Assembly: GCF_949987515.2 (NCBI RefSeq)
Contig: NC_082694.2
Span: 46,338,451 to 46,402,450 of the forward strand
Source: Delphinus delphis
Taxonomy: Eukaryota; Chordata; Mammalia; Artiodactyla; Delphinidae
DNA: 64,000 nucleotides
Direction: 5' to 3'
Below, in pieces: positions 43,652-55,229 of this stretch. The translations under genes and the position numbers were made by a program. How positions within the stretch are numbered: the first letter of the stretch is position 1; every line of letters starts with the position of its first letter. The notes under the pieces were generated by a model. It did no database searches. It was not told the DNA's origin and saw only the letters and a list, made by a program, of their open reading frames with translations.

Positions 43652-46600
43652 TTAGATTCCATATATATGTGTTAGCATACAGTATTTGTTTTTCTCTTTC
43701 TGACTTACTTCGCTCTGTATGACAGACTCTAGGTCCATCCACCTCACTACGAATAACTCAATTTCATTTGTTTTTATGGATGAGTAATATTCCATTGTAT
43801 ATATGTGCCACATCTTCTTTATCCATTCATCTGTCGATGGACACTTAGGTTGCTTCCATGTCCTGGCTATTGCAAATAGAGCTGCAGTGAACATTGTGGA
43901 ACATGACTCTTTTTGAATTATGGTCTTCTCCAGGTATATGCCCAGTAGTGGGATTGCTGTGTCATATGGTAGTGGTAGTTCTATTTTTAGGTTTTTAAGG
44001 AACCTCCATACTGTTCTCAATAGTGGGTGTATCAATTTACACTCCCACCAACAGTGCAAGAGGGTTCCCTTTTCTCCACACCTCTGCAGCATTTATTGTT
44101 TGTAGATTTTTCTGATGATGGCCATTCTTACCTGTGTGTGGTGATACCTCATTTTAATTTTGATTTGCATTTCTCTAATGATCAGTGATGTTGAGCATTC
44201 TTTCATGTGTTTGTTGGCAGTCTGTATATCTTCTTTGGAGAAATGTCTATTTAGGTCTTCTGCCTATTTATGGATTGGGTTGTTTGTTTTTTTGATATTG
44301 ATCTGCATGGGCTGCTTGTAAAGTTTGGAGATTAATCCTTTGTCAGTTGCTTCGTTGGCAAATATTTTCTGCCATTCTGAGGGTTGTCTTTTCGTCTTGT
44401 TTACATTTTCCTTTGCTGTGCAAAATCTTTTAAGTCTCATTAGGCCCATTTGTTTATTTTTGTTTTATTTCCATTTCTCAAGGAGGTGGGTCAAAAAGGA
44501 TCTTGCTGGCTTCCCTAATGGCACAGTGGTTGAGAGTCCGCCTGCCAATACAGGGGACACGGGTTCGTGCCCCAGTCCGGGAAGGTGCCACATGCCGCGG
44601 AGCGGCTAGGCCTGTGAGCCATGGCCACTGAGCCTGCGCATCCAGAGCCTGTGCACTGCAATGGGAGAGGCCACAACAGTGAGAGGCCCGCGTACTGCCA
44701 AAAAAAAAAAAAAGGATCTTGCTGTGATTGATGTCATAGAGTGTTCTGCCTATGTTTTCCTGTAAGAGTTTTATAGTATCTGGCCTTACATTTAGATCTT
44801 TAATCCATTTTGAGTTTATTTTTGTGTATGGTGTTAGGGAATTTTCTAATTTCATTCTCTTACCTGTAGCTGCGCAGTTTTACCAGCACCACTTATTGAA
44901 GAGGCTGTGATTTCTCCATTGTATATTTTTGCCTCCTTTATCATAAATAATGTGACCATATGTGTATGGGTTTATCTCTGGGCTTTCCCTCATGTTCCAT
45001 TGATCTATCTTTCTGGTTTTGTGCCAGTACCATACTGTCTTGACTACTGTAGCTTTGTAGTATTGTCTGAAGTCAGGGAGCCTGATTCCTCCGGTTCTGT
45101 TTTTCTTCTCAAGATTGCTTTGGCTGTTCGGGGTCTTTTGTGTTTCCATACAAATTGTGAAATTTTTTGTTCCAGTTCTCTGAAAAATGCCATTGGTAGT
45201 TTGATAGGGATTGCATTCAATCTGCAGATTGCTTTGGGTAGTATAGTCATTTTCACAATGTTGATTCTTCCAATCCAAGAACATGGTATATCTCTCTATC
45301 TGTTTATGTCATCTTTGATTTCTTTAATCAGTATCTTATAGTTTGTTGAGTAAACGACTTTTGTCTCCTTAGGTAGGTTTATTCCTAGGTATTTTATTCT
45401 TTATGTTGCAGTGGTAAATGGGAGTGTTTCCTTAATTTCTCTTTCAGATTTTTCATCTTTAGTGTATAGGAATGAAAGTGATAACTGTACATTAATTTTG
45501 TATGCTGCAACCTTACCAGATTCATTGATTAACTCTAGTAGGTTTCTGGTAGCATCTTTAGGATTCTCTATGTATAGTATCATGTCATCTGCAAACAGTG
45601 AGAGCTTAACTTCTTCTTTTCCGATTTGGATTCCCTTTATTTCTTTTTCTTCTCTGGTTGCTGTAGCTAAAATTTCCAAAAGTGTGTTGAATCATAGTGG
45701 TGAGAGTGGGCAACCTTGTCTTTTTCCTGATCTTGGTGGAAATGGTTTCACTTTTTCACCATTGAGAACGATGTTGGCTGTGGGTTTGTCATATATGGCC
45801 TTTATTATGTTGAGGAAAGTTCCCTCTATGCCTACTTTCTGGAGGTTTTTTTTTTTATCATAAATGGGTGTTCAGTATTGTCTAAAGCATTTTCTGTGTC
45901 TGTTGAGATGACCATATCGTTTTTATCCTTCAGTTTTTTAATATGGTGTATCACATTGATTTGCATATATTGAAGAATCCTTGCATCCCTGGGATAAACC
46001 CCATTTGATCTTGGTGTATGATCCTTTTAATGTGCTGTTGGATTCTGTTTGCTAGTATTTTGCTGTGGATTTTTGCATCTATGTTCATCAGTGATATTGG
46101 CCTGTAGTTTTCTTTGTGACATCTTTGTCTGGTTTTGGTATCAGGGAGATGGTGGTCTCATAGAATAAGTTTGGGAGAGTTCCTCCCTCTGCTATATTTT
46201 GGAAGAGTTTGAGAAGGATAGGTGTTAACTCTTCTCTAAATGTTTGATAGAATTTGCCTGTTAAGCCATCTGGTCCTGGGCTTTTGTTTGTTGGAAGATT
46301 TTTAATCACTGTCTCAATTTCAGTGCTTTGGATTGGTTTGTTTATAGTTTCTATTTCTTCCTGGTTCAGTCTTGGAAGCTTGTGCTTTTCTAAGAATTTG
46401 TCCATTTCTTCCAGCTTGTCCATTTTATTGGCATATTGTTGCTTGCAGTAATCTCTCATGATCCTTTGTATTTCTGCAGTGTCAGTTGTTACTTCTCCTT
46501 TTTCATTTGTAATTCTATTGATTTGAGCCTTCCTTTTTTTCTTGATGAGTCTGGCTAATGGTTTGTCAATTTTGTTTATCTTCTCAGAGAACAAGCTTTT

Positions 46601-47676
46601 AGTGTTTTTGATCTTTGCTGTTGTTTTGTTCATTTCTTTTTCATTTATTTCTGATCTGATGTTTATGATTTCTTTCCTCTGCTGACATTTTTTTTTCTTT
46701 CTTTCTCTAATTGCTTTAGGTGTAAGGTTAGCTTGTTTATTTGAGATGTTTCTTGTTTCTTGAGGTAGGATTGTAGTGCTATAAACCTCCCTCTTAGAAC
46801 TGCTTTTTCTGCATCCCATAGGTTTTGGGTCTTCATGTTTTCATTGTCATTTGTTTCTAGGTATTTTTTTTATTTCCTCTTTGATTTCTTCAGTGATGTC
46901 TTGGTTATTAAGTAGTGTATTGTTTAGCGTCCATGTGTTTGTATTTTTTACAGATCTTTTCCTGTAATTGATATCTAGTCGCATAGCATTGTGGTCAGAA
47001 AAGATACTTGATACGATTTCAATTTTCATAAATTTACCAAGGCTTTTTTTGTGACCCAGGATATGATCTATCCTGGAGAATGTTCCACGAGCACTTGAGA
47101 AAAAGTGTATTGTGTTGTTTTTGGGTGGAATGTCCTATAAATATCAATTAAGTCCATCTTGTGTAATGTATCATTTAAAGCTTGTGTTTCTTTATTTATT
47201 TTCATTTTGGATGATCTGTTCATTGGTGAAAGAGGGGTGCTAAAGTCCCCTACTATGATTGTGTTACTGTCGATTTCCCCTTTTATGACTGTTAGCGTTT
47301 GCCTTATGTATTGAGGACCTCCTATGTTGGGTGCATAAATATTTACAATTGTTATATCTTCTTCTTGGATTGATCCCTTGATCATTATGTAGTGTTCTTC
47401 TTTGTCTCCTGTAATAGTCTTAATTTTAAAGTCTTTTTTGTCTGATATGAGAATTGCTACTCTAGCTTTCTTTTGATTTCCATTTGCATGGAATATCTTA
47501 TTCCATCCCCTATCTTTCAGTCTGTATGTGTCCCAAGGTCTGAAGTGGGTCTCTTGTAGACCGCATATTTGCCGGTCATGTTTTTGGATCCATTCAGCCA
47601 GTCTATGTCTTTTGGTTGGAGCATTTAATCCATTTACATTTAAGGTAATTATTGATATGTATGTTCTTATTACCAT
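43652..47676 (-). pseudogene. L1 ORF2 pseudogene (endonuclease / reverse transcriptase)
   Basis: Fragments in order. The endonuclease N-terminus is at 47676-47068 (202 codons; LNVNGLNAPTKRHRLAEWI, GLQETHF, and VGDFSTPLS with S where GDFN is usual). Its SDHNAMRLDINY catalytic end lies in another frame at 46847-47029. The linker and RT start are at 46088-46819 (243 codons; NKSPGPDGLTGKFYQ, then SLIPKPDKD). The FADDMILYI box is at 45401-45679. The C-terminal zinc-knuckle domain ([16 protein letters not shown]) and MEYYSSIKTNE end are at 43652-44092. At least four frameshifts and one SINE break it. ORF2 normally performs target-primed reverse transcription. Confidence 0.9.
44509..44709 (+). mobile_element. 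young cetacean SINE with TSD in L1 ORF2
   Basis: It starts gcttccctaatggcacagtg and ends cgcgtactgcc plus an A-run. The TSD aaaaaggatcttgctg is at 44493-44508 and again ending at 44725. Confidence 0.95.
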
Positions 47677-47729
47677 TTTCTTAATTGTTTTGGGTTTGTT
47701 ATTGTAGCTCTTTTCCTTCTCTTGTATTT

Positions 47730-48840
47730 CCTGCCTAGAGAAGTTCCTTTAGCATTTGTTGTAAAGCTGGTTTGGTGTTGCTGAATTCTCTTAGCTTTTG
47801 CTTGTCTGTAAAGGTTTTAATTTCTCTGTCAAATCTGAATGAGATCCTTGCTGGGTCGAGCAATCTTGGTTGTAGCTTTTCCCCTTTCATCACTTTAAAT
47901 ATGTCCTCAGTCCCTTCTGGCTTGCAGAGTTTCTGCTGAAAGATCAGCCGTTAACCTTTTGGGGATTACCTTGTATGTTATTTGTTGTTTTTCCCTTGCT
48001 GCTTTTAATATTTTTTCTTTGTATTTAATTTTTGATAGTTTGAGTAATATATGTTTTGGCATGTTTCTCCTTGGGTGTATCTTGTATGGGACTCTCTGCA
48101 CTTCCTGGACTTGATTAATGATATCCTTTTCCATATTAGGGGGGTTTTCAACTATTATCTCTTCAAATATTTTCTCAGTCTCTTTCTTTTTCTCTTCTAC
48201 TTCTGGGACCCCTATATTCGAATGTTGGTGTGTTTACTGTTGTCCCAGAGGTGTCTCAGATTGTCCTGAATTCTTTTCATTCTTTTTTCTTTATTCTGCT
48301 CTGCAGTACTTTTTTATACTATTTTCGTCTTCCAGGTCATGTATCCATTCTTCTGCCTCAGTTATTCTGCTATTGTTTCCTTCTAGAGCATTTTTAATTC
48401 CGTTTATTGTGTTGTTCATCATTGTTTGTTTGCTCTTTAGTTCTTCTAGGTCCTTGTTAAACGTTTCTTGTATATTCTCCATTCCAGTTCCAAGATTTGG
48501 GATCATCTTTTTTTTTTTTGGCGGTATGCAGGCCTCTCACTGTTGTGGCCTCTCCTGTTGCAGAGCACAGGCTCCGGACGTGCGGGCTCAGCGGCCATGG
48601 CTCACGGGCCCAGCCACTCTGTGGCATGTGGGATCTTCCCAGACCGGGGCAAGAACCCCTGTCCCCTGCATTGGCAGGTGGACTCTCAACCACTGCGCCA
48701 CCAGGGAAGCCCTGGGATCATCTTTAATATCATTACTCTGAATTCTTTTTCCAGTAGACTGCCTATTTCCTCTACATTTGTTTGTTCTGGTGGGATCTTA
48801 CCTTGCTCCTTCATCTGCTGTGTGTTTCTCTGTCATATTT
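47730..48840 (-). pseudogene. L1 ORF1 pseudogene
   Basis: The start region near 48830 reads an RQRNTQQMKEQGK-like opening. A coiled-coil part is at 48291-48506 (ITEAEEWIHDLEDE). The RNA-binding C-terminal part is at 47907-48134 (RNMPKHILLKL, AAREKQQITYK, LSAETLQARRDW). Frames are broken and a SINE sits at 48511-48712. ORF1p normally coats L1 RNA as a trimer. Confidence 0.82.
48511..48712 (-). mobile_element. young cetacean SINE with TSD in L1 ORF1
   Basis: A T-run, ggcggtatgcaggcctctca, and the head accagggaagccc at 48712. The TSD tgggatcatcttt is on both sides (48498 and 48713). The left-arm copy of this L1 end is truncated before this point, so its presence there cannot be scored. Confidence 0.95.
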
Positions 48841-49399
48841 GGCTTTGGGGACTGTGTTTGGGGTCTCCTTTTCGCAGGCTGCAGATTCATAGTTCCCGTT
48901 GTTTTTGGTGTCTGCCCCCAGTGGCTTAGGTTGGTTTAGAAGGTTGTGTAGGCTTTCTGGTGGAGGGGACTGGTGCCTGTGTTCTGGTGGGTGTGTCTGG
49001 ACCTTGTCTTTCTGGTTGACAGGTCCACATCCGGTGGTGTGTTTTGGGGTGTCTGTGGCCTTATTATGATTTTAGGCAGCCTCTCTGCTAATGGGTGGGC
49101 CTGCATTCTTGTCTTGCTAGTTGTTTGGCATGGGATATCCAGCACTGGATCTTGCTGGTCTCTGAGTGGAGCTGGGTCTTAGCGTTGAGACGGATATCTC
49201 TGGGAGGCTTTTGCCATTTGATATTACAAGGTGCCAGAGGTCTCTGGTAGACCAATGTCCTGAACTCGGCTCTCCCAACTCAGAGGCACAGGCCTGACAC
49301 CCGGGTGGAGCACCAAGATCCTGTCAGCCACACGGCTGGGGGTGAGAGCAAGAGGTAGCTTTGGTACATCTGAAAGACCACCAATGATATTCACTGACC

Positions 49400-49760
49400 A
49401 TTTTCTCTCCAGAAGTGAAGAAAACAAAATTCAGTCTTTGACTAGTCAGCCACTTTGGTAGCCAGCCTCCAAGATGGCCCTAATTATCCCCTAATTATCC
49501 CCCAGTCTTCATGTACCTGAGTGGCTCCTCGCACTTGAAAAGGGCTGACTGTTTAACTAATAAGAAATTGCAGAAATGACAAAGTGCAGCTTCCAAAGTT
49601 ATGAAAGACATTGCAGCTTCTGCTTTGGTTTCTGCTAGATCACTCATCCTGGGGTCAGCCAGCTGCCATGTCATGAGGACACTCAAGCAGCCCTAAGGAG
49701 AGATCCATGTGGCAAGGAACTGAGGCCTCTTACCTACAGCCACGTGAGTGAGTCATCTCA
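49400..49760. other. shared block upstream of the L1 (right-arm copy)
   Basis: Reverse complement of 10441-10850: tggtagccagcctccaagat, tttctgctagatcactcatc, agctgccatgtcatgaggac. The repeat family is not named. Confidence 0.5.
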
Positions 49761-49761
49761 G

Positions 49762-50110
49762 AAGTCAAAAGATTTAATTTTATTTATTATTGGTTGTGTT
49801 GGGTCTTCATTGCTGTACAAGGTTTCTCTAGTTGTGTCAAGCAGGGGTTACTCATCGTTGTGGTGCACGGGCTTCTCCTTGCGGTCATTTCTCTTGTTGT
49901 GGAATATGGGCTCTAGGTTCATGGGCTTCAGTAGTTGTGTCATGCAGGCTTAATAGTTGTTGCTTACTGGCTCTAGAGCGCAGGCTCAGTAGTTGTGGCA
50001 CACGGGCTTAGTTGCTCTGCAGCATGTGGGATCTTCTCAGACCAGGGATTGAACCCCTGTCCCCTGCATTGGCAGGCAAATTCTTACCCACTGTGCCACC
50101 AGGGAAATCC
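49762..50110 (-). mobile_element. tRNA-derived SINE (long form), shared by both arms
   Basis: From the attttatttattattggttg tail junction to the head gccaccagggaaatcc at 50110. It is orthologous, within the duplication, to 10113-10440. Confidence 0.92.
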
Positions 50111-50349
50111 AGTGTGCTCTTTTTGAAACCTAGTCTGTTTTCATTATTTTCTATCTTAACAATTATGTATTAATTAAAAAATAATAATACTCCTTTCTAC
50201 CCCTCCTGTTTGAGGATTATATATGAAGAAGTATGTCTTATTTATTAATCTCAAATTTTCACCTTTTAAGAAGTAATCACAATGTCAAGTATTTAATACC
50301 TTTCAGTTCCACCTTGAAAAGCATGAATATTAAAGTGCTAATATATTTA

Positions 50350-51990
50350 CCTTCCCTAGTCTATCGTTTTTACTTTTTGTTATGTATAAAAAACAACTAA
50401 AAACATACATGGTTTGTAAGGAAATGACAAATTTCAGAATATTCAGAATCTGAATACACTCTATGCCTAGCTTCTAGATAAAGACATAGAAAATTTCCAG
50501 ATACTCAGAGGCCCCCTGGTCCCATTCTAGTGACTCCCCTTAAGGTTTAATATTGTTCTTGTATCTAACAGAAATATCATGTTACCTGTATTTTGTAGTT
50601 TATATAAATGTTATGGCACAGTAAAATCACTTTTGGATTGGGCTTTTTTATTTTATGTTGCTTGTGAATATGCCTATATGGTTTCCTGTTGTTGTGATCA
50701 TGCATTGCCACTGTTGCATAGGATTCCATAGTGTAAATATTTAACTATTAATTAATTTATTCCAATGTGTATTGCAATATGAGTGATTTTCAGTTTGTGT
50801 CTATTGAGAATAGCACTGGTATAAAAATTCTAGAACTTGAGCTTTGGTGGTGTGTGTATAAATTATTGTTCAGTATACATGTAGTAGTAAAATTTTTGAG
50901 TCATAGCTTTTATGTGTTTATCTTTTTAGATATTTCTAAATATTTTCAAAATGTGTATGATATTTCTTTTTCTTTTTTTTTTACATCTTTATTGGAGTAT
51001 AATTGCTTTACAATGGTGTGTTAGTTTCTGCTTTATAACAAAGCAAATCAGTTATACATATACATATGTTCCCATATCTCTTCCCCTTTGCGTCTCCCTC
51101 CCTCCCACCCTCCCCATCCCACCCCTCTAGGTGGTCACAAAGCACCGCGCTGATCTCCCTGTGCTATGCAGCTCCTTCCCACTAGCTATCTATTTTACGT
51201 TTGGTAGTGTATGTATGTCCATGCCAATCTCTCGCTTTGTCACAGCTTACCCTTCCCCCTCCCCATATCCTCAAGTCCATTCTCTAGTAGGTCTGTGTCT
51301 TTATTCCTGTCTTACCCCTAGGTTCTTCATGACAGTTTTTTTTCTTAAATTCCATATATATGTGTTAGCATACGGTATTTGTCTTTCTCATTCTGACTTA
51401 TTTCAGTCATTTGTATGATTTTTCATCCTCAGCAGCAGTGAATGAGATTCAAGGATTATACACATTCTTGTCAAACCTGATACCTGTCATTTTCATTTGA
51501 ACTTTCTGGTTGGTGAGTGATAATTAAAGGTATCATGCTTTTGCATTTAACTGACTACTAAGAAGCCAAGCATCTTTTGATATGTTTACTTAACATTCTG
51601 TACTCTCTTTTTTGAAATATCTTTTGGTATATTTTCCCCATTTTTGCTCTTACATTATCTTCTTATTGAAGACTTCTTTTTTTTTAACATCCGAAGACTT
51701 CTTATTTAGGGGTTTTTAAATATGCTTGCTATGAGTTCTTCTCTCTTTCTGTCTGTCCTTCTCTTTCTTTAGATGAGTGTCAGTTTTTAATGTTAATAAC
51801 ATCTAATTTGTTATTTTCCTATTTATTTATTTATATAGTCTTATTTCTATTTATTTATGTAGTCTTCTTATCTGTAGCAGAACACATTATTTATTCTAAA
51901 CCACAAATATGTTTTCGTTTCTTCAATAAATCTAATTATTAATCTTTAAATTTAAGTTAACTTTCTAAACTAAATATGTTGTATCATAGT
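50350..51990 (-). mobile_element. old L1 (L1M-type), right-arm copy
   Basis: Reverse complement of 8641-9840, with the same caagcatcttttgatatgtt and gcctatatggtttcctgttg landmarks. It is interrupted by a younger L1 3' end (50975-51412). Confidence 0.6.
50975..51412 (-). mobile_element. L1 3'-end insertion private to the right arm
   Basis: A T-run, acatctttattggagtataa, ctccctgtgctatgcagctc, then gtgttagcatacggtatttg: a short, 5'-truncated cetacean L1. A tgtatgatattt / tgtatgattttt duplication flanks it. The left arm has an uninterrupted empty site near 9035-9060, so the insertion postdates the duplication. Confidence 0.9.
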
Positions 51991-53790
51991 GAGTATTAAT
52001 TTTTCTATGACAGCTGAAAGGTTACATTTATTCAGAAAATGTTGTATTCAGCTTTCTTTTCATTTGCTCCTACTTCTCATTGATTCACAGAGGTAAACAT
52101 CACTTCATCCATGGGTCTGACTTTTCTCTGATTTCTCATGGTCATTCTCACTAATTCGTCTTGCCTCCTGAAATCTTTAGCAATCCCATTATTCCACAGA
52201 ATCAAAAACCTGCCTTGGGCCTTTCTCCTCAGAAGATTGATTATTCCCACATTTTAAATGGGAGATTGCAATAAGTTAGGAGAAAATGCCACAAGGGTCT
52301 CTCATTTTAATTTTCACATCTTGTATCAGCCTCTGCTTGCACTCTGTGTTCAAAGATTTTTGTACAACACATTGATGGAAGATGCCAGTTGTTTCTCTCC
52401 TTGGAGAAAAAGACAGATTAATTACCTGACAAATAAAATAAAGACAGTGTCTTGCTCTGCTGAAATGTTGGACAGGATTGCTTGCATCCTAATTTAAAAG
52501 TTTCAGGTGACTGAAGCTTAAGATTCCTAACCTTTAATCCATACTTGCACCATGCACAGCACCCAACAGGACTGCTTTACATAACCCCATGAGACATTTG
52601 TGTGCAAGTGGAACAGACAAAAATATAAAACTATTGCTGTCTTTTTGTGTCATAAAAATGATTTTTTGTCTCATTTAAAATATTTTTCTAAAATCCAAAA
52701 ACTTGTCAGGCTAAAATATTGGAATTTCAAATATGGTAAATCTAAGACCCTTCAAATTTCTTTCCAGTTTTGTTGATGATGGGATGCCATCAGAGATATG
52801 ACTTCATTAAACACAATAGGTAAGATTCCTTCATAGGCCTGATTGGGGAATATGAAAATAATCCCTGGAAAAATCTGGACATTTTCTAGTTCTCAAGTAT
52901 TGGTTAAGATGGTAGAAAGGACCCTTCATTGTCCTATATGTGAATGCAGATCAATTGAGAGAGGTGGGGATAAAACAAGCAGCCTAAATATCCTTTATGT
53001 TTGTTGTACTACTAGTAGAAAGAGGAAGGCTCAACATGTCACCATGGTTGATAGAGCAAATAAGCTGCTTGAAACTACACAGAAATATACCTGCTTGTAT
53101 TTTCTGTGCAGTTACCCTCTCTTTTGGTGTGCACTGATACTTTCTTCAACTTATGTACCAACTCCAGCAGCATTAAGCAGAAATCCAAAGAAATGTATTC
53201 TTTGGAATTATGAGGAAGGGAAGACTCGAAAATTTTATAGCATGCTCTATACAAGTATACACATCACCATCCTTATCTATGTCATGCCATGCCTGGAGGG
53301 TCAGTAGGTTCAGGGGATTCTGGAAGCACCAAGGTCTGTGGGGTTAATCACAGCTGCATTCATGGGCAGTAAAAGAGAAGGGCCTTATCTTGGTCACTTT
53401 CTCAATGCTAGTAGCTACAAAAAGAAGAGGACAGCAGACATCTTAGGGAGAAGAGCCAACATTAAATGAAATGTCCTAATTACTCTAGGCAACCTCTCAT
53501 GATAGCCTCCCATAACTCCTCGAATCCCTATATACTTGCACAAGGGATAGTGTAATATTAATGGAGCATGTGACTGCAGATTAACATTATTTTTGTTGAA
53601 AAAAATGAAAGTAGGTTCAAGTGATAGGGTTTGAAAAGGGTTCACAGTGTGAGGGAAACTATTGTAACAATGTGGACAGAACCCTTTGGATGGATTCATC
53701 ATGTTTTTGTTTTTTTGCTGCTTCAGAATCTGTAGTAGAGATTGGTGTGTTCCATGATGCATTCCCGCTTCTTATAAGTTTTAGATGGAA
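51991..53790. other. anonymous block shared by both arms (right copy)
   Basis: Reverse complement of about 6640-8400. A 154 aa plus-strand frame (52843-53307) is the longest. The left copy of the same region is interrupted by stops, and I see no family motif, so I do not call a gene. Confidence 0.5.
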
Positions 53791-54014
53791 TACCCCATTA
53801 GGACGAAGTGCACGTAAGGAAGATGAGTGAGTCAAACTCCTCTGCCCTCTGTCAGCAGTGGGTGCAAAGGGATTTAGACCAAGTGCTTTCATCCTTTGAC
53901 GTGCAAAGTTTTCACTATATAAATGATGTTTTGCTTGTTTGCAGGTCAGGAGCCTTGGTCTCAATATCCCTGTTTAAAAAGTGTTATCACATGTCTGACA
54001 GAAAGAATTGCTGA
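53790..54014 (+). pseudogene. ERV pol reverse-transcriptase remnant (right copy)
   Basis: The same SALCQQWVQRDLDQ and FHYIND pattern as 6408-6640. Here a frameshift follows the catalytic-box position. It lies upstream of the L1 3' piece and the MLT1-type LTR, in provirus order. Confidence 0.5.
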
Positions 54015-54049
54015 TGACACTGGAAAAAATTGAGAGTTATCCTTAACAA

Positions 54050-54400
54050 TTAAGGGTTTCTCAGCAACATGGATGGACTTAGAGATTGTTATACTGAGTG
54101 AAGCAAGTCAGACACAGAAAGACAGATATCGTTTGATATTGCTTATATGAGGAATCTAAAAAGAAAAAAAAGGTACAAATGAACTAATTTACACAACAGA
54201 AATAGAGTCATGGATATAGAAAACAAACTTATGGTTACCAGGGGATAAGTGGGGAAGGGATAAATTGGGAGATTGGGACTGACCTATACATACTAGTATA
54301 TATAAAATAGATAAGTATTGATAAGGACCTGCTTTATAGCACAGGGAACTCTACTCAATGGTGTGTACTGGCATATATGGGAAAAGAATCTTAAAAAACA
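54050..54400 (+). mobile_element. L1 3' UTR fragment, shared by both arms
   Basis: Sense orientation: atggatggacttagagattg, agtgaagcaagtcagacaca, atggttaccaggggataagt and a tagcacagggaactctactc block. Counterpart of 6045-6400. Confidence 0.85.
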
Positions 54401-54474
54401 ACAACAAGGGTTTGGGGATTATATAATAAATATAAACATGCAAACCTTTAACATGAAAGGAAAAATCAGTTAAC

Positions 54475-55135
54475 TCTGTGGTCCCTGTTATGGTGTAAAC
54501 ATTTTGTACCTCTAATTTAAAAATTTTGAAACCCAGCTCCCATGTTGATGGTATTAGGAGGTGAGGCTTTTGGGAGGTGATTAGGTCATGAGGCCAGAGA
54601 CCTCAAACATGGGATCAGTGACCTAATAAATTTAGCACACAGATCTCATGCCCGTCACATGATTTCATTGCCGAGCAAGAAGACCCACATTATGAACCAG
54701 ATATTGGTCCCCCACCAGACACTAAGTCAGCTGGCAACTTGCTCTTTCTTTTTTAAATTAATTAATTAATTAATTAATTAATTTTTTGGCTGTGTTGGGT
54801 CTTTGTTGCAGTGTGCGGGCTTCTCATTGGGTGGCTTCTCTTGTTGCAGAGCACGGGCTCTAGGCATGCGGGTTTCAGTAGTTGTGGCACATGGGCTCAG
54901 TAGTTGTGGCCTGTGGGCTCTAGAGTACCGGCTCAGTATTTGTAGTGCACGGGCTTAGTTATTCCATGGCATGTGGGATCTTCCCGTACCAGGGCTCGAA
55001 CCTGTGTCCGCTTTATTGGTAGGCAGATTCTTAACCACTGCACCACCAGGGAAGCCCCTGGTAACTTGTTCTTGAACTTTTCAGCCTCAGCAATTATGAG
55101 AAAACAAAAATATTCTGTTGTTTATAAAATACCAA
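54475..55135 (+). mobile_element. MLT1-type (ERVL-MaLR) LTR split by a SINE
   Basis: Landmarks: gtggtccctgttatggtgta, gggaggtgattaggtcatga, agaagacccacattatgaac and caccagacactaagtcagct. After the SINE come tggtaacttgttcttgaact and gttgtttataaaat. The order fits a MaLR LTR. It is more complete than the left-arm copy. Confidence 0.75.
54755..55058 (-). mobile_element. tRNA-derived SINE in the MLT1-type LTR, with TSD
   Basis: From the attaattaattaatt tail and ttggctgtgttgggtctttg to the head ccaccagggaagcccc at 55058. The target-site duplication ctggcaacttgctct / ctggtaacttgttct is on both sides. This is the intact version of the copy at 5430-5690. Confidence 0.93.
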
Positions 55136-55229
55136 GTCTCTCATATTTTGTTTTAGCAGTCAAAGAGCTGGCTGAGGAGAAATATCTGTGAGCTTGAAGA
55201 CATATAAAGAGAAACCTTTAAATCTCAAA

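Larger units (their letters stand above)
43263..49440 (-). mobile_element. near-full-length cetacean L1 (ORF1, ORF2, 5' and 3' UTR)
   Basis: Younger than the other L1s. The 3' end is at about 43265. ORF2 runs from a start near 47676 to a stop near 43652 (about 3.8 kb after removing a SINE, the normal ORF2 length). ORF1 is at about 48840-47730. The 5' UTR with gctaagacccagctccactc-type sequence extends to about 49300-49440. Both ORFs carry frameshifts, so the element cannot be autonomous. The 5' part is duplicated in inverted orientation at 10791-11475. Two young SINEs lie inside (44509 and 48511). Confidence 0.9.
48790..55060. repeat. right arm of the ~6 kb inverted duplication
   Basis: Reverse complement of 5430-11475 (landmarks listed there). 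This arm keeps the complete context on both outer and inner sides: the outer SINE has both target-site duplications in the MLT1-type LTR, and the L1 continues past the inner breakpoint. It is therefore the likely source copy. It contains one insertion the left arm lacks (L1 3' end at 50975-51412) and lacks the left arm's SINE at 9089. Confidence 0.85.

Noticed and set aside
46088..47676. L1 at 43-49 kb as an active element
   Set aside because: The 202- and 243-codon frames are the largest pieces. ORF2 has several frameshifts and a SINE inside, and ORF1 is also split.
52843..53307. 154-aa plus-strand frame in the right arm as a conserved gene
   Set aside because: The left-arm copy is broken, similarity is no higher than in flanking DNA, and no family motif is seen.
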